Shown in pieces: positions 46,740-59,400 of a DNA stretch of 64,000 nt. Source of the stretch: Fragum whitleyi. Lineage: Eukaryota; Mollusca; Bivalvia; Cardiida; Cardiidae. The stretch covers positions 55,478,399 to 55,542,398 of the forward strand of contig OX411552.1 of NCBI GenBank assembly GCA_948146395.1. Reading direction: 5' to 3'. The translations under genes and the position numbers were made by a program. Position 1 is the first letter of the stretch; each line of letters opens with the position of its first letter. The notes under the pieces are model-generated. The model did not search any database. It saw nothing but the letters and a program-made list of their open reading frames with translations, and was not told the DNA's origin.

Positions 46740-47095
46740 AAATTCCCATACCTGACTTGTCCTACATTGGCTCTTCTACCTGTGGACAAGTACATTTTTC
46801 TAGGCCACTTGTCCATAGACAACTAATTACCAGAGCCAATCTTTGAACAGGACTTAAAAGATCTAGAAGAAAAGTCATCCTTATGGTTGTATCAAGGGAT
46901 AGAAAGTATTGTTTATAATGAAGAAAATTATGGGTTGCAACAGTTTCTTCATTAAAAACAATGTTTTCTCAATATTTATTAATATAATTTTTTTTGTGGA
47001 CAAGTTAATTTTGATCCTGGATAAGTATGAAATCGACTTAAACTTGTCTGTGGACAAGTGGATGAAATGTTGAAGTTGTATTTGTGTGAGAAACA
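46740..47095 (+). repeat. Acaagtcc-type interspersed repeat upstream of CLPTM1L
   Basis: 'ctacctgtggacaagtac', 'cttgtccatagacaac', the hairpin 'atgaagaaaatt' / 'cagtttcttcatt' and 'tgtctgtggacaagtgg'. It lies ~110 bp before the putative exon 1 acceptor. Confidence 0.65.
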
Positions 47096-47191
47096 ACAGG
47101 AAACCGTTGGTAGATGCAACAGCTATTGTATGTTAACTGCAATACTGTTCAAAGCAGTGTTAGATCCCATTTACACAAAGAATATTTGCAA

Positions 47192-47203
47192 TTTTACTTT
47201 CAG
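47192..47203 (+). promoter_or_regulatory. Possible 3' splice site before CLPTM1L exon 1
   Basis: A pyrimidine-rich 'ttttactttcag' immediately precedes the 5' UTR-like 'aactagaaattg'. If it is used, the transcription start lies in an unseen upstream exon. Confidence 0.4.
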
Positions 47204-47251
47204 AACTAGAAATTGATACAGATCTACACGGGGCTCCAAAGGATTGTCAAG

Positions 47252-47407
47252 ATGAGGCCGTCAGCGACTGTGATTGTGTCAGGACTATTTTTGGCCTATA
47301 TGGGCTATTCCATATTTACTATTGCCATGATATTTTTCCCAAAACAATGTGTGGGTGGAAGTGGAATTTGTCTCGGACCCCATTTTACCAAAGATAAAGG
47401 ATTGGTG
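47252..47407 (+). CDS. CLPTM1L: CLPTM1L exon 1 (coding part)
   Basis: The exon encodes residues 1-52, beginning [13 protein letters not shown], with one hydrophobic anchor and a short Cys-containing stretch (C33, C40) after it, as in vertebrate CLPTM1L. The donor is taken at GTG|gtaatt. TTG|gtggta three bases earlier is also phase 0 and cannot be excluded. An acceptor-like 'actttcag' at about 47192-47203 suggests that a 5' UTR exon lies upstream, so this may be the second transcribed exon. Confidence 0.85.
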
Positions 47408-50400
47408 GTAATTATCAAATGTTTTTTATTCCAGGGCTCGTATTGGACCCTTAAACCAGGGTTTTGACCCTCAATAATTTTGAAATATCCTATTTGGACT
47501 CCTAGAATTTTCTCCTAAGGGGGTCATTTTGACCCCCTTCAGAGAAAATTCTAATGGTCAAAACTGGGTTTTATGACTCAAAATTTCTTGTAAACTATTT
47601 AGAAATTCTAATTTTTTTTTCCTTTTATATTATTACAAGAAAAGGTCAATTCACTGTCAATTTCACCCCTTGAGAATGAGTTTTGACCCCCAGAAAGTTA
47701 TGGTTTAGGAGTAATTGACTCCTCTTTTTCAATCACTAGCACGAGCCCTGTATTCACCTAATGTATAATAAAATGAGGGGCATACTATCTTTTTCTTGCA
47801 TTGCAATTTTTTGAGCTTCAAAATACATTTCCTGAATCCAAGGACCAAAAGAATCAGTGGGAAACAGAATTTAAATACTTTTTAGATGACAATATGATGA
47901 CATAATTCAAAGACTTCAAGAGAGATTATACACTAGTACCACATGTATAAGATTAGAAAATTTCATAGAAAATGGTTGCTCTGCAATCAATTTTAACCCT
48001 TGTCACGCTGAATAAATTTTGGCTAAAAATTTTCATCAAAATCAAAGGGCAAAAGGCACCGAAAGAACCAAATGTAGGTCAAATTTTATTTTGAAAAACT
48101 AATCTATTGACAATTCTGGTTTGAAAGTGAGAAACAGGTCGTGTAGACTAACATCAGACTGCACATATGTGCAGGCTGATGTTGGTCTCAGAGTTTTCGT
48201 TTGACCCGGGACTTTGGGTTTTGATGCACAGAAATCCAAAATGATGCAATTATGACTCTTGGAAATTTGAGCTGGTGCGTCATTTTGACTTTAGAATTAG
48301 CAGTCATGCATCAAGGGTTGTTAGAAGTGTGTCATTTATTTGAAAATAGTTAATTAATGGTCTATTAGCACCTAGTTTGATTGGCAATTAAACCACTCTG
48401 TTGATGGCAAATGTGTAGGCGTTTGTAATTGACAGTCTTTTGACACCTGTAAAACTCAGCTAAAACCCCTCTGCTTTCACTCTGATCCCACTGAAACCAA
48501 CCTATTATTGAATAATTTCACCATAATTCAAACAGTTTCTAAATATTAAGTCAATAAACACCCAGAGGAGGACAAATTGTGAATTGTCATGGGTTTTTGT
48601 GGTTGAACTCCACTTCTTTTTGTGAAAACAAAAAACCATTGGAAGCTCTTAATAACATTTGCATCTCCAAAACTCTTTCCACCTTATTGGACTTACGAAA
48701 AAAAACCTAAAAAGAACACCAAACATTTGTTTGAAATAAAGCTCTTTAGTAATTATCTAATGACTGGAAATTGTGGTGAACTATGATGTTGGAAAATCAA
48801 TTATTGAGTTTATTTTCAGACACCTTTCAAAAAATGTTCTGTACCTAATTTCATCTATTTGAATACATTTAAAATGTTTTTTTTTTCATTTTCATGAATT
48901 TGATACTTAGTTTTTTAAGGGGGAGAGGGGGAGGGAGTTGACTCTTGAGATTTTCATTTTGACTCAGAAGTCATTGACTCAGTCAGGGGTCGTTGACTCT
49001 TGGCTTTTGGATGCTAGTGAAAACCCTGTGTCTATAGCTCCTGCCAAAGCAGGAATATTCTAGGATCAGCATGACAAGGGTTAATTTGCACTTTTTTGAG
49101 ACTCACATTTTCACATTTATTTACAGATGTCTGTTTTCACTTCGACCAAAACAGAGAGAATACAGGAGAGAGATCTCAACCTTATATGGAAATATACAAA
49201 CCTTACTGTGTCAGAGACACACCAAATGTAAGTAGAGAAAGCTATTTAGATTTTTATGAAGGACTTGGAGTTATTTCATATCTAAATTTTTTCACCCTCA
49301 GCTAAAATGTAGGGTTAAACCATAGTTTTACAGCAAGAACATTCCCTTTCTATAAACTTATTTCTACATGAGCAAATCTAATTTTCAAAACTTTGAAATT
49401 CATGTTTCAGTATTTATCTTATAACTGTACAAATATCCATGTGATAACAACCTATATGATATTTTTTATGATATCACATGGTTATAAGAACAATGATATA
49501 ATGCAGTTATTTTTAGAAACTTGCATTTCAGTTAAAAACATCGACAAACACAAGACAAATTGAGGTTTCAAGATGAATATAAAATGTATTAAAGGTATTG
49601 TTTTGAAAAAATATCTAACTTGGTTTTGAGAATTGATGATTGTCTAGGCAGAGCCTCAACAATAATCAATTCTAACCTCGTTAGATTTTTTTTTTTCATA
49701 CAAAAAACTAAGTACATATTATGTATAAGTATAAATTATAACAATCTGAGAACCTCTGACATGCTGAATTGAGACATCACACATCAAAACCAAAGTGCTG
49801 GAAGCGTAAGATGCACCTAATAAATGTGTCTATACCCCTACCAATGCAGCAATATTTCGAGCTCAGAACGATAAGCATGATTCAGTCAGATGGTTCCTAT
49901 ATTACAGATCTATTAATGTAACTATACCACCAAAGACAAGAAGGAATGGTACTCTGTATGTCCACGTGTTTGTGTATCCAAAGACAGATAACCCATTTAC
50001 AAGTCAGCTGACATCGCACACGCTGGCTCCCATCACCACATACATGGTACCCCAGTCTACAGTCTTCAGTCTTTTAGGAGAAAATCAAAACCAGGTAACC
50101 AGCATGAAATATTTTAGAAGTTTTTAGAAAAAGATTGAAACTCTGACAGGTTATCTAAAAGGGGCCCATTATAGCCTTAATGCCATAATGTTGCCTTATA
50201 AGAGGAACAAAAAGACTCACTATAACAGAAATCAGTGTAAAATTTTCACATTTTGTCACAATTTTGCCGTAAGGAAATAGAAAAATTGCTTCAATATTGG
50301 ATACATAAACTTATTAAAGGTTTTGTTGTTCACTCAAAAGAAGATAAAAGGAATCAAATAATTATCCTCTATATTTCAACAAAGGTAGACTATGGGGTAA

Positions 50401-53400
50401 TTGTGAAAGAACTTATCTTTGCCTTGCTGCTGTATTCATTCAGGTGACCCAAGATCAAAGCAATTTTACTTCAGGGGAGGGGCATTATTATTTATTCAAA
50501 TGAAAATTCATAATAAACCAGACATTAGTGTTTTCTTAAAATCTTGTATTAAACAAAAAATCTGTTTATGCAGGGCTTGTGTTAGACCCTTAAACCAGGG
50601 TTTTGACCCTCAAAAATCTGAAAAAATCCTATTTTGACCCTTAGAAATTTCTTCCAAGGGGGTCATTGTGACCCCCTTGTGAGAAATTTCTAAGGGTCAA
50701 AACTTTATAAGATGTATTCAATATACTATATTAATTTTTACAAATCAATTGCTTACTTCCTACCTTTTAAAGAAAAGGTCAAATGACTCTTAAACCATAT
50801 AAAATTTGTACTCTCGATTAGAGCTTTCTTTTCATTTCACCCCTTCAAATTCCATTTTGACCCCCTAAATTAACAGTTAAGGGGTCAATGACTCCCTAAT
50901 TTCAAACCCTAGCATGAGCCTGTTTAAGTTTAAATATTTTTGCATCTGTAAATTATTCCAGGACAGTAAACCAAAATCGGGTCAGCCCGTCACCCATTGG
51001 AGGTCAAAGGTGACCATCAATATAATGGAGGACAAGATAGCGTTTGAGAGGAGGGCCATCCCTGGAGAAGTGTATAGATATATCAGGTAGGTACATTTGT
51101 ACTATTTGTCATTGTCTTGCTATTTTTAGCTTGTTTGAGTTTTAACTCGGCTGTTTTCGGAGAAAACCCAAGGTATTGCTGTAGACTCCCTGTCGTCGTC
51201 GTTGTCGTTGTTGGGGTCATTGTCGTCGTGCGAAAACTTTGACATTTTGTTATATCTGTGGTTCTACTGAAGACATTCACTTGAAACTTGGCACACATGT
51301 TCACCATCAAAAGAGCAATGTTTGCTATCAAGGGGGATAACTCTTGATGCATTTTGTGCAAACTATGCCCCTTTTTCAACTTAGATTTTTTGCTCACCAT
51401 CCAGCACTCATCAGGCGTAGGCACCCGTAGGCGGTGCTCTTGTTTACCTAGGCAATCAAAATAAACAATACCCTACGTACAATTATAACTAAACCAAAGT
51501 AATCAAATCTCTGTGGGAGTGCAGGACTGCTTTACCCGAGTTCTTTGATGGGCGAGTGAAATGCCTTAAATATGATAAAATGAATCTGTAGTTAGGACAT
51601 TATGATCGCTGGTTTTGTGAAGAAAAGCTAATTCCTTTTATACATGCACTTTGATTGACAGTCGATAGATGAACAACATAAGTGATAGTCACTACCTCCC
51701 TTTGATAAGATATGCATACAGGTTCAATGAATAGCTTTGTCCAGGATCAAATCAAACTTATCCACAAAAAAGAAAATAGATACATTTTCAAAAAAAAAAG
51801 GTTTTTAAAGAAGAAAATGATGGAACCCAGCATTGTCTTAATTAGATACAATGATTTTTACTCTTTGATGTCAACATTAGGCTGAATGATCTTTAGTCCA
51901 AGATTTGTCCTAGAGTTTATTTGCCCATGGCAAAAAGGCCTACAAAAAATGTACTTGTCCACAGGTAAAAAACCTGTGTCAGACAAGTCCTCCAAGGGAA
52001 TTCCACACCCCGGATTGGTTGTTATATTCTTTATTCACAGTGTGTCCCCTAAAGGCCTCTACTTACCAATTGTATACATAGATGAGCTGGGTTTTAGAAT
52101 CAAGGACCTGATGGTGAGTCCACTTATTCTTTTATGGCGGATTGATATTGAGTAACAATTCATTGATGCTTTAAGGTTGATTAATGAGAGATGTTGTTGA
52201 TTATCATGTGGTAATATCTCACTACCAAACCATCTCAAAATAATTATGCCCAGCTATCTTTCATTTCACCCTATTTGAAGTTTGTCTAAGCTAGGCCAAT
52301 TTAACACATAAGATTGTGACCTAAATACCATGTGCAAAATGATGAGCTTACAGATAATTTGACCTAAAATGTACAAATTTTGTCTCAAATTTGCATTAGA
52401 AAAGCAGGCAAATTTATTTTCCCTGTAAGATCAAAAAATTTAATTTTGTTAACAATTAAAGCTATATATATTCATTTGAGGCTTGCTCAGTGAAAAAAGA
52501 ATACAGTTTTTTATTGATACATTTAAGGAATACTGTGATAATTACAAATGTGAATTGCATATTTTCTTATTATTTGAGCTATACTTTTCTCAAGAAATTT
52601 ATTATAACAGTACCCTTTAGCAAGTGATTATGATATTAGAGTTAGATTATACTTCTCTCGAATTTTAATCTCGGCTGAAGAATTTGGTGTCAGCAATGTT
52701 GTTATTGAGTAATGCCTTTGACATAGCACAGTTGGTAGTGCATTGGACTATCATTCAAAGGAATCTGGGTATGATTCCCATGGTCAGCACACAGCCTTCC
52801 AGATAGTTATCTCCCACTGACAAGTTGATAATCATATACCTATGTGGGATAGTAGCTGGAGGCAAGGAAAAAATAAAATTGTTGTACTGATGCAAGAAAA
52901 ATCAGAAATCCATTGTTAGGTGCTCCATCCGTGGTATGACTGAAATATTGTTAAAAGGTCGTTAAACCCCATTTAGTCAAACAAATTGTTGTTGACTGTG
53001 TTATTGATTCAGAAAATTTTAACTTAACCCCTTACCCTACTCATGGGTATGGAATTGTCTGATATGTACTTTTCTACCTGCGGACAAGTTTGTTTTTGGA
53101 GGCCACTAGTCCATGGACAAGTAACCAGTGCAGATTTTGGAATGGTACTAAATAGGTCTATGCGATTTCTTTTCGTAAAGTTTTCTCTCAGGGGCGAAAA
53201 TATTGTTTCAATGAAGAAAATGGGGAGTTCCAGCATTTTCTTCACCAGAGACAATATTTCCTTTTTTGTGGACAAGTCTATATTGATGCTGGTCAAGTAG
53301 AAAATTGTCTGTTACTTGTCCAGGGGTCTCGGAGAAAATAGGTATTTCCACTGCTTCTACATGTACTTATTATGCCCCGATAGGGAGGCATAATAAATTT

Positions 53401-56400
53401 GACTTGTCCGTCCGTCCGTCTGTCCGTCTGTCTGTCCGTCTGTCCGTCCGTCATTCCGTCCAAAAACTTTAACATTGGCCATAACTTCCTTATTACTATC
53501 AAAGCGGTGTCGGGGGCATTGTCATCTTACAGTGACAGCTCTTGTTTTGAAATATGTTTCAAAGAAATAATCAATTTCTGCACCTTTTAACCAGTAGGAC
53601 TTGATTTATGACCAGGATAATAATCGATATAAGCAAAGGGCAGTCTTCACACCTGTGCAGGCTGATCTTGGTCTTTACTGTCTGCAAAAGCTTTGTGTAC
53701 AACAGATGTTTGTCTTGTATAGAATGAGAAGGGTTGAGTTCATTTATTGAAGGTATTATCTTGAAACTTGGCATGTGTATTCCTTACTCAATGGAATGAT
53801 ATCCATAACTCTTGCAAAAAAGAATTTTCCCCTTTCTGATTTAGAATTTTTTCACAATTTAGCACTTTAACCCGAGCAAAGCAACTGCTCGCAGTAGGTT
53901 GGCGTAATTTTGAAATGAGATGATAATGTTGTATATATCTATTATATGTATTACAGCTTGTGAATAAATCTGTTGACCAACTTCCATTAACCATTACATA
54001 CAGCCCGATATCTGTGGGCAAACTACGCATGTGGACCAATATGTTAGAATCCATCAAAATGTTGCATAATCTAGGTAGGTTTAATCACAAATTTGAGTAT
54101 GCATTTATGGTTGAAACTAAGAACTTCAATGTAAAATTTCTTAAAGATTAAAAAAAGATGCTCTTTTGCTTTGCATTATAATTGATTATAAGAAACTAAG
54201 AGGGTTTTATATCCCTGCATTGATAAGCATTGGCATGTTGTTCTTCAGTTCCCTGTCTGTCCATCCATATGACTGTTGGTCTATCTGTCTGTCTGCAAAT
54301 TTGGTCTATCTGTCTATCTACAAAAATTCATAAAAACAGAAACATTGCCAACTACTTTAAACCTATACAAACATACTATACTTTAATGAAACAAAACAAT
54401 ATTCTCTATATCTCTTTAATGATTGACAAAAAAACTTTTAATTCTAAGCATTTACTGTGCAAATCTTTGATTTTATATCCCTCTTTTTTTTTGCTTGAGA
54501 AAATATTGTGAAAAAAAATTGCTTATTAAAAAAACTTGTGTCGGACAAATTATTATTATGCAACAATTTCTTCAGAACTTGAATTATGACAAAGTTTTGT
54601 AAAAGGTCCCATTTAGCATGAAAAGGCTGATGTATTAAATATCATTTGTTTCTTTATAAATGAAAATTTGTGTTATATTACAGGTTTTACAGAGAAAGAT
54701 ACTGATGAAATCAAAGGAATTTTCTCCGACACAAACTTTTATTTTCTTCTGCTTACGTTTGCTGTAGCAGCATTTCATGTGAGTATTGACATGTCTACAG
54801 ACAGAGGGGGTAATTAGGATTTCGATGGTTGAATATTTAAAAAAAAAAAAAAAAAAAAACTTGTGTAAATCCCTTGTTGTGGATAATCATCAGAATCGTC
54901 TCGTTGAGACAATTCAGATGAGTACCCACAACATAGGATTTCATTTGGAAATAAAGATTTGAGTCTAGTATTTAAAATGATCAGTAATGTTATTTCACTT
55001 AAACAATAGAGGTAAAATTATGATACCAGATAAGTATAAAGCATCCCTTTTATGCTAGCCTTTTTGTGGCTCAGAGAAGATATTTTGATATGTGCCCGTC
55101 AAAAGACAGAACACATAATGAAGTTATATGTGGTATCAAGGCATCCTGACGTCAGGACAGGCAGGCACCTTCCACATTTTGGCCAGGGCATGACTCTGCC
55201 ATCTTCTGTCCGATTTACTTGAAACTTGGCAGTTATGTTCCTCTTATGATAACAGAGTGAAGTGCACAAAAACATAACTACCTATCTCAATTTTTAGGTT
55301 ATTTCCCTTTGTTGTTTTTTCATATTTGGAGAACGAGCAGAGTGACAGGCATATCTTGTAACATATTGCCACCTTGTTTTTCAGTTGTTATTTGATTTCC
55401 TTGCATTTAAAAATGACATCAGTTACTGGCGTAACCGTGACACAATGGAGGGTTTGTCAACGAGGGCTGTGGTGTGGAGGTGTGTCTCTCAGCTGATTAT
55501 ATTCATATACCTGATGGATGAGGAAACTAGTCTGTTGGTACTCATTCCTGCCGGTATCAGTACCATTATAGAGGTTTGTACAAAATACTAAAATTTTTGG
55601 CTGTAGACTTACAGAAAATAATTGTTCTAGAATTGTTGCAGGGTAAATTTGAAGAAAATAAATGTGAATAAATGAGGCTAGTGACAGGCAAACATTGTCA
55701 ATTGAGCCTTCGTGTGACATATCCAACAATTTGAAATGTGCATGAGGTGCAAACATAGGGCAGCGTAGAAAGCCACCTATTGTAAATGTAATGTTACCTG
55801 ATGGTGTACAAGTACTTTGAGACCCTATCTATCTACTTACCGCATATAGTGAAGACGCTGGTCAGACTGTGCAGATGCATTTTTATTGTTAAATTTAATG
55901 ATCCAGTCATTCAATTAATATCAAATGTTGAAAAGAAGCTAAATTATGATGTTTTACCATCATTATTCTATGTTATTTCCATAAGTAGAATCTTACGAAA
56001 ACCGGTCTTTTTAAACAACGCGCAAAAAGAGCCGTAAAATAAACGAAAACCCACTTCCGGTTTATAGAGTCGGGAGGCCGCTGTCCATTGCCACCTTAAG
56101 GACCAATTTTTTCTCTGTTGCTAAAATAAATAAGCGGCGTAACATTATATTCAAACAAATAAACAAATGCACAGATATAAAATATCTCAACAACTTTCAT
56201 TGATCAGGAAATTTTCTTTAATGATCCTGATTTTGCTATCTTTTATGGCAAATCTATGCTCCCATAAACAAGTTCTGCTTATTTGTGTTTTGCAGATGTG
56301 GAAAGTAAAGAAAGCTTTTAAAGTTAAAATAGCTTGGAGAGGCATGATTCCAAATATACAGGTAAATACTGAATGTACAGGTAAATACTCGTTATACAGG

Positions 56401-59400
56401 TAAATACCAAATATACAGGTTTATATACAAAATATACTGGTAAGTACCCAATATATGTGTAAATACTAAAGAGTTTTAAAGAAAGAAATTCGGCTTAACT
56501 TACCTTTTAATTATTAGTCCCCCACCGGTTACCGGTTGGGGGACTAAAGGTTTGCTCGATTCCGTCTGTCCGTCCGTCCCTCTGCCCGTCCGTCTGTCTG
56601 TCCGTCACTCTTTTGTCCGGGCTATATCTTCTAAACCATATGTGCTAGCAACTTCAAACTTGGTACACTTATAGATCTCATTGAGGAGAAGTGTCATGTT
56701 CAAGCACCGTTACTCTGCCACGCCCACTTTTTGAGTTATTGCCCTTTGTTGTTTTTACCCTTACATTCTTGTCCGGAACATATCTCCTAAACTATGTGTG
56801 CTAGCAACTTCAAACTTGGTACACTTATAGATCTCATATAGGAGAATTATCATGTTCAAGAACCATTACTCTGCCACTCCCACTTTTTGAGTTATTGCCC
56901 TTTGTTGTTTTTACCCTTACATTCTTGTCCGGGCTATATCTTCTAAACCATATGTGCTAGCAACTTCAAACTTGGTCCACTTATAGATCTCATTGAGGAG
57001 AAGTGTCATGTTCAAGAACCGTTACTCTGCCACTCCCACTTTTTAGCCCGCCCGGGACGAAAGTCTCGAAAGAGCTATTGTCATACCCTCGGATGTCGGC
57101 GTCAGCGTCGGCGTCAGCGTTGGCTTCAGCGTCGGTGTCGGCGTCTGCATTAGTTTAAAGTTTTCTATTTCTATCAATATTTATCCTAGAGGCTTTATTT
57201 TTTACAGAAACACTCATTAGGGCATAGGCTTTCATTTGAGACCAACATCCATGTCAAAATGACCTTTAGACTGTGACCTTGACCCTTTCAAAAAAACTTT
57301 AACCAAAAACTTTAACCAAAAACTTTAACCAAAAAAACTTTAACCTTGCTTATATTTTCTGTAAGCTTTAAACTAGAGACATCATTACTTCATATGCACA
57401 CTCATTAGGTGATAGGCTTTCACCATAGACAAAGGTCCTTGACAATTTGACCTTGACCTTGACCCTTTGTGGACTTAAAAAAACTTTAACCAAAAAACTT
57501 TAACCAAAAACTTTAACCTTGCATATATTTTTTTTAATGCTCTAATCTGGGGACGTCATAGCCTCATATATATACTCACCTGGTGATAGGCTTTTACCAG
57601 AGACCAAGGTCCTTCACAATTTGACCTTGACCTTTACCATTTGTGGACTTAGAAAAATTTTAACTGAAAACTTTAACCAAAAACTTTAACCTTGCTTATA
57701 TTTTCTGAATGCTTTAACCTTAGGACATCATTACTTCATATACATACTCATTAGGTGATAGGCTTTTGTGAGAGATCAAGGTCCTTGATAATTTGACCTT
57801 GACCTTTCATGAACTTCGAAATACTTTAACCGAAATTCTTTTACCAAAAACTTTAACCTTGCTTATATTTTCTGAATGCTTTAACCTAGGGACATCATTA
57901 CTTCATATACATAGTCATCAGATGAAAGGCTTTCACCAGAAACCAAGGGCCTTGACAATTTGACCTTTACCTTGACCTTTTATGGACTTGGAAAACCTTA
58001 AAATGAAAAACTTTAACCAAAAATTTAACATTGCTTATATTTTCTAAATGCTTTACTCAGGGACATTATTACTTCATACACATACTCACTAGGTGATAGG
58101 CTTCTACAGAGACCAAGGTCCTTCACAATTTGACCTTGATCTTGACCTTTTGTGGACTTAGAAAAATTTTGAAGACAAACTTCATGTTTGATATACAAAG
58201 AAATTCCATTGGTAACCTCATCTGCTTGTAGGCTTTCACTTAACCCTAACCTTATACATGCAATTTAAACAAAAAAGGTTTTATATTTCTTAATTACTAC
58301 TCAAACAGATATATATTAGATCATGGACTTTAACATTAAAAGAAACCACTTTGAACTTCGGTCTTCGGTCAAGCGCTGTTTGTGACAAGCAGCTGTTTGG
58401 GCGAGCTAAGTTGTCCGCGGACAACTCTTGTTGAGTTATTGCCCTTTGTTGCTTTTACCCTTACATTCTTGTCCGGAACATATCTCCTAAACTATGTGTG
58501 CTAGCAACTTCAAATTTGGTACACTTATAGATCTCATTGGGGAGAAGTGTCATGTTCAAGAACCATTACTCTGCCACACCCACTTTTTAGCTCGCCCGGG
58601 ACGAAAGTGTCGGAAGAGCTATTGTCATACCCTCGGATGTCGGCGTCAGCGTCGGCGTCAGCGTCGGTGTCGGCGTCCGCATTAGGTTAAAGTTTTTTAT
58701 TTCTATCAATATTTATCCTAGAGGCTTTATTTTTTACAGAAACACTCATTAGGGCATAGGCTTTCATTTGAGACCAACATCCATGTCGAAATGACCTTTA
58801 GACTGTGACCTTGATCCTTTCAAAAAAACTTTAACCAAAAACTTTAACCAAAAACTTTAACCAAAAAAACTTTAACTTTGCTTATATTTTCTGTAAGCTT
58901 TACACTAGAGACATCATTACTTCATATGCACACTCATTAGGTGATAGGCTTTCACCATAGACAAAGGTCCTTGACAATTTGACCTTGACCCTTTATGGAC
59001 TTAGAAAAACTTAAACCAAAAAACTTTAACCAAAAACCTTAACCTTGCATATATTTTTTAATGCTCTAACCTAGGGACATTATAGCTTCATATATATACT
59101 CACCAGGTGATAGGCTTTCACCAGAGACCAAGATCCTTCACAATGTGACCTTGACCTTTACCATTTGTGGACTTGGAAAAACTTTAACTGAAAACTTTAA
59201 CCAAAAACTTTAACCTTGCTTAATATTTTCTGAATGCTTTAACCTAGGGACATCATTACTTCATATACATACTCATTAGGTGATAGGCTTTTGTGAGAGA
59301 TCAAGGTCCTTGATAATTTGACCTCGACCTTTTATGAACTTCGAAATACTTTAACCGAAATTCTTTTACCAAAAACTTTAACCTTGCTTATATTTTCTGA

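Noticed and set aside
53399..53460. (gtccgtct)n as an independent microsatellite
   Set aside because: The run is a standard internal part of the tatgcccc element and its relatives at 2053, 5520, 8280 and 56560.
56354..56465. CRISPR-like direct repeats
   Set aside because: The 19-bp and 76-bp arrays are head-to-tail without unique spacers, and lie in a spliced animal gene.
58409..58426. 18-bp palindrome AGTTGTCCGCGGACAACT as an operator
   Set aside because: It is the terminal part of a dispersed repeat and appears again in imperfect form at the end of the second copy; nothing suggests a host regulatory role.
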